A DNA stretch of 33,970 nucleotides from DATKSS01 sp035468355 (GCA_035468355.1 DATITA010000178.1:1-33970); one strand, 5' to 3'; numbered from the stretch's first letter, positions 1 through 7,725 are shown. The notes: generated from the letters alone by a model not told the origin. A program made the numbers and translations.

Positions 1-140
1 GCGACGTGGTCCAGGTGCCCAGGGGTTACCACCCCGTGGCGGCGGGGCCCGGCTACGACCTGTACTACCTCAACGTCATGGCGGGCCCGCGGCGACGGTG
101 GCTGGTCACGACCGACGCCGACCACCGCTGGCAGCTCTGA
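1..140 (+). CDS. iolB: 5-deoxy-glucuronate isomerase, C-terminal end (partial)
   Basis: This is the last 45 codons of a gene that enters from the left edge, read from base 3 and ending at TGA 138-140. The visible segment GYHPVAAGPGYDLYYLNVM, followed by a W-rich tail ending HRWQL, matches the C-terminus of the IolB family as I know it. IolB isomerises 5-deoxy-glucuronate to 5-dehydro-2-deoxy-gluconate in cytosolic myo-inositol breakdown. The rest of an iol cluster would lie to the left. The LacI-type regulator just downstream may control it. The family call rests on this tail only. Confidence 0.85.
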   Translation, partial: DVVQVPRGYHPVAAGPGYDLYYLNVMAGPRRRWLVTTDADHRWQL

Positions 141-170
141 CTCAATAATCGAGTAACGTTCCAAATCACC

Positions 171-326
171 GTGAACGCGACCGTTCGGGCCGCCATGAAG
201 GCTCCGGGCCGCATCGAGGTCGAGCGTTTCCCACTGCCCGAGCCACAGCCGGGCGCAGAGGGACGAAACCATGAAGGCCCCGATGGACGCGCAGATAAGG
301 CCTTGAGACGCCAGTGTCGCCAATGA
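171..326 (+). pseudogene. 5' remnant of a zinc-dependent alcohol/polyol dehydrogenase
   Basis: From GTG 171 (or ATG 195) the frame reads like the N-terminus of a medium-chain zinc dehydrogenase: MKAPGRIEVERFPLPEPQPG. The family would continue with EVLV/EVLI and then the GICGSD zinc motif. Here homology stops right after the PEPQPG turn, and the frame runs through unrelated residues to TGA 324-326, overlapping the ATG 323 of the next gene. No later part of a dehydrogenase is visible. I infer a deletion remnant, about 25 recognisable codons long. Inositol and sugar-acid clusters often carry such dehydrogenases, which suits its place behind iolB. A functional 43-51 residue peptide is possible but less likely. 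Confidence 0.5.
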
Positions 327-367
327 CATTGCCTCCCATATCGCCCAGTCCCCAACCGCATCCCGGG

Positions 368-1396
368 ATGCGCAGGCCACCGACCATCCTGGACGTGGCC
401 TCGCAGGCGGGGGTCTCGAAGTCGACCGTCTCCAACGTCGTGCGGGGCCTTCCCGGAGTCTCGTCCGCGACGCGAGAGCGTGTGCGCGCGGCCATCGATG
501 AGCTCGGCTATCGCCCCAATGTGCTCGCCCGGCAGCTCGTCCAGCAGCGCACCAGCATCATCGGTGTGGTCGTGGGGGACCTCGGCAATCCGTTCTTCGC
601 GGAGATGGCGAAGTCGGTCGAAAGGTACGCGGTCGCCCGTGGCTACACAGCCATGTTCTGCAACACCGAGGGTGAGAGCCAGAGCGAAGCCGCAGGCGTC
701 GAGACCCTCCTCGAGTACCGGGTCGCCGGCATTGTCTTCCTCGCTTTCTCAGGCGACTCGCGCACCATCCAGGAGACGCTCGAGCTCGAGGTTCCCGTGG
801 TGTTCGTGAGCTGCAGCGCAACCTGGGGCGACGTCGTCACGGTCGACGACAACCTGGGCGCGCAGCTCGGCACAAATCACCTGATCGCCCTGGGCCACAA
901 GAAGATCGCCTACATCTCGATTCCCGAGCTCGAGGACCAGTCCGCCGCGGCTCGCTACGAGGGCTACGTCGAAGCGCTCCTCGCTGCCGGTCTCGGCCCC
1001 CCGACGCGGATCAGCTGGTTGCCTCCATCCGACCAAGCCGACCTCGGCGCCGCGGGCAAATGCCGGCTGGCCGACCTGTTCAGCGGGTCGGAGCGGTCGA
1101 CCGCGGTCCTCGCGTCCAACGACGTCGCCGCCATTTCGCTGCAGGAGTTCGCGGACCGCGTTCACCTCCGGGTGCCGCAGGACCTGTCCATCGTCGGTTT
1201 CGACGACGTGCCGATGGCCGGCCTGGCTCGGATCGCACTGACCACCATCGCGCAGCCCCGAGACGAGCTGGCCAAGCTCGGGATCGACACCATCGCTGAC
1301 CGCATCGAGCGCAAGCTGAAAGGGCCCCCGCGAACGACGCTGGTGGACGTCAAACTGGTCGCTCGGAAGTCCACGGCAGCGCCCCCCGGGAGATAG
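368..1396 (+). CDS. LacI-family transcriptional regulator
   Basis: A DNA-binding repressor of the LacI/GalR family, 342 aa from ATG 368. The start was chosen because the helix-turn-helix follows directly (PTILDVASQAGVSKSTVSNVVRG, residues ~4-26). In-frame GTG 314 and ATG 323 would add 18 and 15 residues of low-complexity Pro-rich sequence, and none of the three has a clear ribosome site. After the hinge helix (NVLARQL) comes a periplasmic-binding-protein-like sensor core. It begins SIIGVVVGDLGNPFF and includes the C-terminal SIVGFDDVPMAGL segment typical of the family. The ligand cannot be read from sequence. Its position right behind iolB suggests control of inositol or related sugar genes to the left. 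Confidence 0.9.
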   Translation: MRRPPTILDVASQAGVSKSTVSNVVRGLPGVSSATRERVRAAIDELGYRPNVLARQLVQQRTSIIGVVVGDLGNPFFAEMAKSVERYAVARGYTAMFCNTEGESQSEAAGVETLLEYRVAGIVFLAFSGDSRTIQETLELEVPVVFVSCSATWGDVVTVDDNLGAQLGTNHLIALGHKKIAYISIPELEDQSAAARYEGYVEALLAAGLGPPTRISWLPPSDQADLGAAGKCRLADLFSGSERSTAVLASNDVAAISLQEFADRVHLRVPQDLSIVGFDDVPMAGLARIALTTIAQPRDELAKLGIDTIADRIERKLKGPPRTTLVDVKLVARKSTAAPPGR

Positions 1397-1429
1397 GCTG
1401 GCTCGCCACGCCTGGCAACGGCGGCTGAC

Positions 1430-1466
1430 TTGAGTTGCAGCGGGCATGCCGCTAAGGTGAATCGAG
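1430..1466 (+). promoter_or_regulatory. Sigma-70-type promoter, leaderless start of the upstream ORF
   Basis: A -35 box TTGAGT (1430-1435) is followed after 17 bp by a -10 box TAAGGT (1453-1458). Seven bases later lies GTG 1466, so transcription would begin at or next to the start codon. This is the best -35/-10 pair in the window. The string GCTAAGGTGA recurs in front of the 6-phosphogluconate dehydrogenase start at 16353. Confidence 0.55.
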
Positions 1467-1582
1467 TGGGAGAGGTGCTGACCCGCCGGCGTGCGGCGGA
1501 TCATGCCGATGCTCATCGGCGCTCCGCACCTGCTGCGTTTCGGCTTGGTTTTGACGCAGCATTCCAAGGAGGTTTCCCATGA
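1466..1582 (+). CDS. Upstream ORF coupled to carbonic anhydrase (38 aa)
   Basis: A short frame opens at GTG 1466, 7 nt behind a good promoter, and runs 38 codons to TGA 1580-1582. That stop overlaps the ATG 1579 of the carbonic anhydrase gene. The product is Arg/Ala-rich and resembles nothing I know. The strong Shine-Dalgarno AAGGAGG (1566-1572) of the next gene lies inside its last codons. I infer that ribosomes on this frame affect translation of the carbonic anhydrase. The peptide itself may have no function. It may also simply be transcribed leader. Confidence 0.4.
   Translation: MGEVLTRRRAADHADAHRRSAPAAFRLGFDAAFQGGFP
1505..1520. repeat. 16-bp inverted repeat in the carbonic anhydrase leader
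   Basis: GCCGATG and CATCGGC form a perfect 7-bp dyad around CT. The two-base centre is too tight for a free hairpin loop, so a protein-binding site is more likely than an attenuator. It lies downstream of the promoter at 1430-1466 and 58 bp before the carbonic anhydrase start. Confidence 0.3.
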
Positions 1583-2088
1583 GCGTCACAGACGAGCTCG
1601 TTCAGAACAACGAGGCCTATTCCCGGTCCTTCACGAAGGGCAACCTGCCGGTCCCGCCGGCCAAGCACTTGGCCGTCCTCGCGTGCATGGATGCGAGGGT
1701 CGACGTGCACAAGATCCTCGGCCTGCATGACGGCGAGGCGCACGTCATTCGGAACGCGGGCGGCGTCGCCACCGATGACGCGATCCGTTCGCTGGTCATC
1801 TCGCAGCGCCTGCTAGGCACCAAGGAGATCGTGCTGATTCACCACACGGAGTGCGGCATGCTGACCTTCAAGGAGGACGAGCTCAAGGACCAGATCGAGA
1901 AGGAGACGGGGATCCGCCCGCACTTCGCGCTCGAGGCCTTCACCAGCCTCGAGGGGGACGTGGAGCAGTCGATCGCCCGCATCAAGGCCAGTCCCTTCAT
2001 CCCCAACAAGGCGTACGTCCGCGGCTTCATCTACGACGTCAAGACGGGGCGCCTGAGAGAGGTCAAGGTCACCGCCGCGACCCGCTGA
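1579..2088 (+). CDS. Beta-class carbonic anhydrase
   Basis: A zinc enzyme interconverting CO2 and bicarbonate in the cytosol, 169 aa. Zinc ligands of the beta class are visible as C36 in ACMDAR, then H89 and C92 in HHTECGM. D38 and R40 of the MDAR segment form the usual Asp/Arg dyad. The short length and the RNAGG segment (residues 58-62) place it with small actinobacterial-type enzymes. ATG 1579 sits 6 nt after the strong ribosome site AAGGAGG (1566-1572). It is preceded by a promoter and a 38-codon upstream ORF whose stop overlaps its start. A possible terminator follows at 2104-2138. Confidence 0.93.
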   Translation: MSVTDELVQNNEAYSRSFTKGNLPVPPAKHLAVLACMDARVDVHKILGLHDGEAHVIRNAGGVATDDAIRSLVISQRLLGTKEIVLIHHTECGMLTFKEDELKDQIEKETGIRPHFALEAFTSLEGDVEQSIARIKASPFIPNKAYVRGFIYDVKTGRLREVKVTAATR

Positions 2089-2103
2089 GCGCAGGTTTCC
2101 ACT

Positions 2104-2138
2104 GAGGGCGGCTGGGCACGAACGGCCCGGGGGCCCTC
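2104..2138 (+). terminator. Possible terminator after carbonic anhydrase
   Basis: GAGGGC (2104-2109) pairs with GCCCTC (2133-2138), and GGGC (2114-2117) with GCCC (2125-2128) inside it. The element is followed by TTATC rather than a long T run. It lies between the carbonic anhydrase stop and the -10 box of the next gene. Confidence 0.35.
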
Positions 2139-2149
2139 TTATCGTCGCC

Positions 2150-2155
2150 TAAGCT
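2150..2155 (+). promoter_or_regulatory. -10 box, probable leaderless start
   Basis: TAAGCT ends 8 nt before ATG 2164. No Shine-Dalgarno is present, so the message probably begins at or close to the start codon. Confidence 0.4.
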
Positions 2156-2163
2156 TTCGTCCC

Positions 2164-2415
2164 ATGAGCGTGACCCTTGGCAACGTCTTCTCGTGGCTGG
2201 TCACAGCGCTGTTCGGCGTCATCACGCTGGCCCTCGCCTACGAGAGTTGGGCGCTGCTGACCGGGCACACCCCGATCACCGACTACGTGCGGCCGGCCGT
2301 TCATTCCTACCCGGGTGCGGCCTTTGTCATCGCTGTGGTGATCGGCTTGCTGCTTGGCCACTTCCTGTGGGGTCCCGCCCGGGGTCGGACATCGCCGTCA
2401 GGGGAGCGGCCATGA
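2164..2415 (+). CDS. Small two-helix membrane protein
   Basis: An 83-residue protein of unknown function. Two hydrophobic segments are visible, about residues 9-33 and 53-69, separated by a loop (TGHTPITDYVR). The second helix ends in GLLLGHFLWG. Its stop TGA 2413-2415 overlaps ATG 2412 of the next gene (ATGA), so the two are translationally coupled. The next gene has the same plan and the same GMLLGHLLWP ending, so they look like tandem paralogues. I recognise no family and assign no function. Confidence 0.65.
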   Translation: MSVTLGNVFSWLVTALFGVITLALAYESWALLTGHTPITDYVRPAVHSYPGAAFVIAVVIGLLLGHFLWGPARGRTSPSGERP

Positions 2416-2624
2416 CGTTCAACGCTCAGGCGATCCTGTCTCTCATCGCGACCGCCGGCTCGCTCTTCGCGTTCCTTTTGATGCTCGAGGAGTCGATCGC
2501 GCTAACGCGGGGCCGCGATCCGATGAGCAACGGCGTGCGCTCCATGGTCAGGAGAATCCCTCGCGTCACCTACGCCTTTGCAGTCCTCATCGGCATGCTC
2601 CTCGGCCACCTCCTCTGGCCATAA
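2412..2624 (+). CDS. Small two-helix membrane protein, paralogue of the previous gene
   Basis: A 70-residue membrane protein starting at ATG 2412, four bases inside the preceding gene. Two hydrophobic stretches (about residues 8-24 and 52-69) flank a charged middle with TRGRDPMSNGVRSM. Residues GMLLGHLLWP at the end mirror GLLLGHFLWG of its neighbour, and TRGRDPM lies where the neighbour has TGHTPIT, so the pair probably arose by duplication. The function is unknown. A complex or heterodimer with its neighbour is a reasonable inference from the coupling. Confidence 0.65.
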   Translation: MTFNAQAILSLIATAGSLFAFLLMLEESIALTRGRDPMSNGVRSMVRRIPRVTYAFAVLIGMLLGHLLWP

Positions 2625-2668
2625 AAGTCGCCACGCCCACCCGCCGCTCCGAGGCGATAGGGACGGCG

Positions 2669-3541
2669 ATGGTCCTGATCTCGGCCACCGGCTTTGGCAC
2701 CCTGGCCATCTTCGCCAAGCTCGCGTACGCGTCCGGGCTGGGCACCGAGCAGACGCTCGCCTTCCGGTTCACCCTCGCGGCGATCGGCATGTGGGCGCTG
2801 GCGAGCGCGCTCGGCCAGCAGCCCTGGCGGCTGGCTAAAAGGGACCTGGTGACCCTTGGCCTGCTCGGCGCGGTGGTGTACACCGGCCAGTCCCTGACCT
2901 ATTTCATCGCCCTCCGCACCCTGCCCGCATCTCTGGTGGTGCTCATCGCGTACATCTATCCCAGCCTGGTCGTCGTCGCGGGCTGGATCTTCCTGGGCCG
3001 GAAGGTGTCCGTGTGGCACGGCGTCGCGCTTGCGGCCAGCTTTGTGGGCGTCGCAATGCTCGTCGGAGGCGCCCATTTTCAGATCGCGTGGGCCCTGGTC
3101 TTCGCCATCGCCTCGCCCGCGATCTACACGGGCTACATCCTGATGGGCGAGCGCGTGATGCGCTCCGTCCCCGCGGTCGGCGCCAGCGCGGTCATCATGT
3201 CGGGCGCGGCGGTTGCTTTTTGCGTGCTCGCGGCTTTCGGTCACCAGGTCGCCCCGCCGCGCAACCTGAACGGATGGGCTGTCGCCATCGGCATCGCCTT
3301 CTTCCCGACCATGCTCGCGATCTCGCTCTTCCTCGCGGGTCTGCCTCGCATCGGAGCCGCACGGGCGGCGCTGATCAGCACCTGGGAACCGGTGGTCACG
3401 GTCATCCTCGCGGTCACGCTCCTCGGCGACCGCCTGTCGGCGGTGCAGGTGGCGGGCGGGCTCCTGGTCCTGCTCGCCGTGGTGGTGGTGCAGGGCGCTC
3501 ATCTCTGGCGCCCTGGGCCGCCGAGCGCGATGGGACCCTAG
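2669..3541 (+). CDS. EamA/DMT-family transporter
   Basis: An inner-membrane drug/metabolite transporter of about 290 aa with ten predicted helices in two EamA repeats. Family features include YFIALRTLPASLVVLIAYIYP at the end of the first repeat (about residues 80-100) and STWEPVVTVILAV in the second. Members export amino acids or other small metabolites; the substrate is not readable here. ATG 2669 has a weak GGGA site. The frame stays open upstream, where a CTG 2615 would add 18 residues before helix 1, so the start is uncertain. It ends on TAG 3539-3541, touching the convergent gene's stop. Confidence 0.85.
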   Translation: MVLISATGFGTLAIFAKLAYASGLGTEQTLAFRFTLAAIGMWALASALGQQPWRLAKRDLVTLGLLGAVVYTGQSLTYFIALRTLPASLVVLIAYIYPSLVVVAGWIFLGRKVSVWHGVALAASFVGVAMLVGGAHFQIAWALVFAIASPAIYTGYILMGERVMRSVPAVGASAVIMSGAAVAFCVLAAFGHQVAPPRNLNGWAVAIGIAFFPTMLAISLFLAGLPRIGAARAALISTWEPVVTVILAVTLLGDRLSAVQVAGGLLVLLAVVVVQGAHLWRPGPPSAMGP

Positions 3542-4173
3542 CTTCGCTTGATGACGATCACCGAGATCTCGTCCGCCGCGCGGTCGATGCGGTCGGCCGA
3601 GTTCTTGAGGTGCCGGTAGATCTCCCTCGACTTGAGGATCTGGTTCATCTCCGCCCCGCTGTCGAACAGCTGGCCGACGGCGAGGTGGTAAAGGCCGTCG
3701 ATCCGGTTCTCCGAGCGCTTGGCTCGGACCGCATGGTCGGACGCGACCCTCGGGTGGTCCAGCAGCTCCGAGACGGCGGCGCGGATGTGGCGGGCCCCTT
3801 CCACGAGCACGCCCGCCATCTCCTGGAGGCCGGCGGGTGGGGGGATCTTGTAGATCGCCAGCTCGATCGCAGTCTCGTTGGCTGCATCGAGGATGTCGTC
3901 CACCGCGCGCGAAAGCGCGAACAAATCCTCGCGGTCGAACGGCGTCGCGTACGTGTGTGCCAGCTCGTCGATCAGGATCCGTCGCTTGGAATCGCCCTCG
4001 CGTTCGATCTCCTTGATGTCGTCGATGATCGCGCCGTCCGCCGAATCGTCGCGGCCGAACTTTTCGAGCGCCTGCAGCGCCCGGATGGTGAGGTCTGCCT
4101 GGTCGGACAGCAGAGCGACGAATCGGCGGTCATTCGAGCGGGCGAGCGCCTTGATGGTCCGGCCGAAGCTCAC
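3538..4173 (-). CDS. DUF47 / PhoU-like phosphate transport accessory protein
   Basis: A 211-residue all-helical cytosolic protein of the DUF47 family, homologous to PhoU. Such proteins are usually encoded beside Pit phosphate carriers and are thought to modulate them. Visible marks are acidic helical segments (IKEIEREGD, TPFDREDLFALSRAVDDILD) of the metal-binding E/DxxxD type, and a C-terminal repeat of the same pattern (ADRIDRAADEISV). The start GTG 4173 overlaps the stop of the Pit gene as GTGA, which fixes the start and indicates translational coupling. A GGGAG ribosome site lies 8 nt before it. The product follows the transporter and probably acts on it. Confidence 0.9.
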   Translation of the reverse strand: MSFGRTIKALARSNDRRFVALLSDQADLTIRALQALEKFGRDDSADGAIIDDIKEIEREGDSKRRILIDELAHTYATPFDREDLFALSRAVDDILDAANETAIELAIYKIPPPAGLQEMAGVLVEGARHIRAAVSELLDHPRVASDHAVRAKRSENRIDGLYHLAVGQLFDSGAEMNQILKSREIYRHLKNSADRIDRAADEISVIVIKRS

Positions 4174-5162
4174 GGAGCGACTCCCGCCGCCCGGATCAGG
4201 AGGTGTAGGGCGGCGGTGACGGCGACCGCAAGCGGCAGCGTCAACAGCCACGAACCGAGCATCTCGCGCACGATGCCCCACCTGACGGCCGATGCGCGCA
4301 GTGCGGCGCCGACGCCGACCAGACCGCCGTCGATTGTCTGCGTCATGCTGACGGGCGCGCCCGCCGTAGCGAGCGCGGCGACCACTGTGCCAGAGGCAAG
4401 CTGCTGAGCAAGCGCTTGCACCGGGCGGACTCGCAACACACCGAACCCGATGCGGCTAGCCACGCGCCAGCCGCCGACAAGCGCACCCACGTAGAAAAGG
4501 ACGAATGCGCCAATGATAGGGATGGGGCTCGAAAACGCCACGGTCGACGAATGATTCCCCAGCGCGATGGCGACTGCGATAAGCCCCACCGACTTCTCCA
4601 TGTCGTTGGCGCCGTACGCGAACGCCTGGATGGCGGCCGTGACGAGCTGAAACCTGGCCAGCTCCAGCATGGATGCGTGCGGCCGGGTCCCCATGAGCTT
4701 GCGGATGCCCCAATAGACCAACAACGCCAGCAGTCCGCCGCCGAACACAGACGCGGGCATTCCGATCAGCACGCGTGCCACGCCCGGCCAGTGCACGACC
4801 CCGTGGCCGCCTGACGCCAGCACCCAGCCGAGCATCCCCCCGACCAGGGCCAGGGTCATGCTGGTCGGGATCCCGGCGCGCCAGGACAAAAGGACGACCG
4901 AAAGCGGCGCCAGCACGATCATCACGTAACCCAGCTCGCTCTGGCCGCGCAGGTCGACGATGTTGACGCCGATCGTGCGCGCAACAGCGGTTCCGACGAC
5001 CAGCGGTCCGGTGAGGCTGATCATGAGCAGGGCGGCGGCCGTGGGGGGCGTGACCACGCGACCTGACGTGAACGACGCCAGCAGGTTGCCGCCGTCGTTG
5101 AAACCGGAAACCACCCCGAAAAGGCCGGCTGCGACGAGCGTGATGACGGCGGCAAGGTCCAA
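4170..5162 (-). CDS. PiT-family inorganic phosphate permease
   Basis: A low-affinity phosphate transporter of the inner membrane, 330 aa. Both PiT signature repeats are visible: GFNDGGNLLASF near the N-terminus and AYGANDMEKSVGLIAV in the second half. It is much shorter than E. coli PitA, as is common when a DUF47 partner is encoded next to it. TTG 5162 was chosen because it gives a natural start at the first helix (DLAAVITLVAAGLFG) and lies 8 nt behind a TACGAT -10 box. No ATG or GTG starts the frame between the UbiB gene and here. The frame stays open far upstream, but only antisense to UbiB. Confidence 0.87.
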   Translation of the reverse strand: MDLAAVITLVAAGLFGVVSGFNDGGNLLASFTSGRVVTPPTAAALLMISLTGPLVVGTAVARTIGVNIVDLRGQSELGYVMIVLAPLSVVLLSWRAGIPTSMTLALVGGMLGWVLASGGHGVVHWPGVARVLIGMPASVFGGGLLALLVYWGIRKLMGTRPHASMLELARFQLVTAAIQAFAYGANDMEKSVGLIAVAIALGNHSSTVAFSSPIPIIGAFVLFYVGALVGGWRVASRIGFGVLRVRPVQALAQQLASGTVVAALATAGAPVSMTQTIDGGLVGVGAALRASAVRWGIVREMLGSWLLTLPLAVAVTAALHLLIRAAGVAP

Positions 5163-5170
5163 GTCCGTGC

Positions 5171-5176
5171 ATCGTA
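5171..5176 (-). promoter_or_regulatory. -10 box for the phosphate permease
   Basis: On the minus strand TACGAT ends 8 nt before TTG 5162. No Shine-Dalgarno is present, so a leaderless message is likely. It supports the TTG start. Confidence 0.35.
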
Positions 5177-5213
5177 AGCGGGCGTCTCGCGGTAGGTGTG
5201 CGTTGAACCTTTG

Positions 5214-6869
5214 ATGGGGATCTCCTTGCGGCCCGAGCACCTGAAGAGATACAAGGACATCGCCCTGCTCCTCGCGCGCTACGGCCGGCCCGGGATGATC
5301 AAGGACGCCGGGCTCGAGCAGGCGGCCGCCGAGTCTTCGAACGGGACCGTCACGACCGCCGACGCCGAGGCGCTGGCGGCAGACCTCGAGAAGCTCGGGC
5401 CGACGTACATCAAGCTGGGCCAGGTCCTGTCCACGCGCTACGACCTGCTGCCCGACGTGTACGTGGACGCCCTCGTCCGGCTCCAGGACGACGTGGCGCC
5501 GTTCCCCTTCGCCGAGGTCGAGCAGATCGTCAACTCGGAGCTCGGGCTGCGCATGTCGAAGGCGTTCATGGAGTTCGAGTCGGTCCCCATCGCCGCGGCC
5601 AGCCTCGGCCAGGTCCACCGGGCGAAGCTGCCCGACGGCAGGCGTGTGGCGGTCAAGGTGCAGAGGCCGGGCATCCACAGGGTCGTGGCGGACGACCTCG
5701 ACGCGCTCGAGCAGATCGCGGACTGGATCGACGAGCACACCGACTTCGGCCGGGCCCACAACGTCAAGGCCTTCCTCGCCGAGTTCCGCAAGAGCCTGCT
5801 GCGCGAGCTCGACTACCGGCGCGAGGCGCAGAACCTGGTCACGCTCGGACGCAACCTCGAGGAGTTCAAGCGCATCCTCATCCCGCAGCCGGTCGACGAC
5901 TACACGACGAGCCGGGTCCTGACCATGGACTACGTCGACGGCACGAAGATCACCAAGCTCAGTCCTCTCGCGCGGCTTGAGCTTCCCGGGAAGGAGCTGG
6001 CAGGCGACCTGTTCCGCGCGTACCTGAAGCAGATTCTTATCGACGGCTTCTTCCACGCCGACCCGCACCCCGGGAACCTGTTCATCACGCGCGACCACCG
6101 CCTGGCGCTGCTGGACCTGGGCATGGTCGCCTACATCCCACCGCAGATGCAGTCGCAGCTCACCCAGCTCGTGCTCGCCATCAGCGAGGGCCGCAGCGAA
6201 GATGTCGTCGTGTACACCCTGCAGGTCTCGCAGCGCGCGCCTTCGTTCGACGAGCCCGGGTTCACCCGGGCCATCGCGGACCTCGTTGCGACGCAGCAGA
6301 ACCGCACGCTCGAGCAGACCGAGGTGGGCAAGGTCGTGTTCGAGATCCTCACGTTGTCAGGCCGCTACGGCGTGATCCTGGCACCAGAGCTGGGCATGCT
6401 GGGCCGCGCGCTGCTCAACCTCGACCAGGCGGGCGCCATGCTCGACCCCCAGTTCGACCCCAACGCGGCGATCCGCGACAGCGCGGCGGAGATCGTCCGC
6501 CGCCGCATGGCGCAGAGCGTTTCGCCAGGCCGGATGCTTCAGAACCTCATTGAGGTCAAAGACTTCGCGGAGCGTATGCCCGGGCGCGTGAACAAGATCC
6601 TCGACGCGGTCGCCAACAACGACATCGAGATCAAGGTCACGGCGTTCGACGAGAACAAGCTCATGAGCGGATTCCAGAAGATCGCCAACCGCATCACGCT
6701 CGGCCTGCTCATGGCGGCACTCATCATCGGGGCCGCGATGCTCATGCAGGTCTCGACCACCTTCCGGATCTTTGGCTACCCGGGGATCGCGATCATCTTC
6801 TTTTCGCTGGCGGCGGTCGGCAGCCTGGGGCTGATGGTCCAGATCCTTCGCGACGAGGGCCACTCCTAG
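5214..6869 (+). CDS. UbiB/ABC1 (AarF)-family atypical kinase
   Basis: A membrane-anchored atypical protein-kinase-like ATPase of the UbiB/COQ8 family, 551 aa from ATG 5214. GTG 5196 in frame would add six residues. The ABC1 domain shows the invariant lysine K148 in VAVKVQRPG, the catalytic segment HADPHPGN (281-288) and the metal-binding D301 in LLDLGMV. The kinase-characteristic N-terminal KxGQ element is present as IKLGQVLSTR. Two C-terminal hydrophobic helices should anchor it in the membrane. In other bacteria the family supports isoprenoid quinone metabolism; no quinone gene is adjacent, so the exact role is open. It is divergent from the phosphate permease. Confidence 0.92.
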   Translation: MGISLRPEHLKRYKDIALLLARYGRPGMIKDAGLEQAAAESSNGTVTTADAEALAADLEKLGPTYIKLGQVLSTRYDLLPDVYVDALVRLQDDVAPFPFAEVEQIVNSELGLRMSKAFMEFESVPIAAASLGQVHRAKLPDGRRVAVKVQRPGIHRVVADDLDALEQIADWIDEHTDFGRAHNVKAFLAEFRKSLLRELDYRREAQNLVTLGRNLEEFKRILIPQPVDDYTTSRVLTMDYVDGTKITKLSPLARLELPGKELAGDLFRAYLKQILIDGFFHADPHPGNLFITRDHRLALLDLGMVAYIPPQMQSQLTQLVLAISEGRSEDVVVYTLQVSQRAPSFDEPGFTRAIADLVATQQNRTLEQTEVGKVVFEILTLSGRYGVILAPELGMLGRALLNLDQAGAMLDPQFDPNAAIRDSAAEIVRRRMAQSVSPGRMLQNLIEVKDFAERMPGRVNKILDAVANNDIEIKVTAFDENKLMSGFQKIANRITLGLLMAALIIGAAMLMQVSTTFRIFGYPGIAIIFFSLAAVGSLGLMVQILRDEGHS

Positions 6870-6881
6870 CTCGCGGCGAGC
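6869..6881. terminator. Small hairpin between convergent genes
   Basis: GCTCG and CGAGC pair around CGG right at the UbiB stop. The rest of the 104-bp convergent gap (6870-6973) holds a further short palindrome (CTTCGCGAAG) and no ORF I can support. It is weak for a terminator and has no T run. Confidence 0.25.
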
Positions 6882-6973
6882 CGGTCTCGCAATCCCGCCT
6901 TCGCGAAGCGCCTGCTCAGGGAGTCGGCACCAGGCCGTCGATGTGCAGGATCACGAGACGGCGTGGCATGCGT

Positions 6974-7699
6974 TCAGATCTCCGCGAACACCGGAAAGTG
7001 GTCTGACGCCCGTACGTTCAAAGTCCAGGCGTGGTGAGGCGGGGTCGACGCGGCGTGGACGTAGATCGCGTCCAGCTTCTGCGCACTCCAGTGGGTGCGC
7101 CGAATGCCCTTGGTCAGCTCGACCAGCCCCGCCTCGTGCGCCGCGGCGCCCAGGCGCCGCCAGAGCTGCAGCCGGGGTGGCCCGAACGTGTTCAGGTCTC
7201 CCGCGACGATGGTCAGCGGGACCGCCGGTCGAGCGGCCATGTCGTCAATCACCGTGCGCAGCTGTTGGAGCTTATGGGCGAATCCGATCACGTCGAGATG
7301 CATCACGTAAACGCGCAGTGCAGCCGATTCAGCGCGGATGGCGATGCGATGCTGGGGCTGGATGGCCCGCAGGAGCGTTCGCTCCGCGCGCGTGATCCTC
7401 GCCTCGCCAGGGCTGCTCAGCGAAACGATCTCCGGTGGCGCCGGCCGGAAGAGGCCGTTCCGCCAGATCAGGGCGTTGCCTTGCTCGTGGCCGCGATAGA
7501 GCTGGGCGGTGGCCTGGAAATGCTCGTAGCCCTCGCCCATCGCCTCCGCGATGGCGGCCGCGTCCTGCCGTCCGCGGTGGACTGAGGCTTCCTGGATGCC
7601 GAACAGGTCGACGCGGCGGAAATCGCGCTGTTGCCGAACGGTGTCGAGCACGGCGTCGAGGCGGAGCCCCAGCTGGATGTTCCACGTGCATATGCGCAC
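6974..7699 (-). CDS. Endonuclease/exonuclease/phosphatase (EEP) family hydrolase
   Basis: A Mg2+-dependent phosphoesterase of the DNase I-like EEP superfamily, 241 aa. Motifs in order are TWNIQLG near the N-terminus, the catalytic Glu in FGIQEA, HLDVIG, AGDLNTFGP with the Asp/Asn pair, and the closing SDHFPV. These give all the expected active-site residues; the substrate (nucleic acid, inositol phosphate or lipid) cannot be told. GTG 7699 was chosen because family members begin with VRICTWN. ATG 7732 would add 11 residues and overlap the divergent OsmC gene. Only 26 bp separate the two divergent starts. Confidence 0.85.
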   Translation of the reverse strand: MRICTWNIQLGLRLDAVLDTVRQQRDFRRVDLFGIQEASVHRGRQDAAAIAEAMGEGYEHFQATAQLYRGHEQGNALIWRNGLFRPAPPEIVSLSSPGEARITRAERTLLRAIQPQHRIAIRAESAALRVYVMHLDVIGFAHKLQQLRTVIDDMAARPAVPLTIVAGDLNTFGPPRLQLWRRLGAAAHEAGLVELTKGIRRTHWSAQKLDAIYVHAASTPPHHAWTLNVRASDHFPVFAEI

Positions 7700-7725
7700 C
7701 TGCTCAGCATGAAGACAATGTACGA

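Noticed and set aside
2354..2668. An N-terminal extension of the EamA transporter from 2354
   Set aside because: It overlaps the small membrane gene in another frame and its residues are Arg/His/Pro-rich, unlike a membrane protein.
4170..6098. A long minus-strand frame that extends the phosphate permease to 642 residues
   Set aside because: The extra N-terminal 300 residues are antisense to the UbiB kinase, lack any transporter features, and have the Arg/Glu/Asp/Val-rich composition of a shadow frame in GC-rich DNA.
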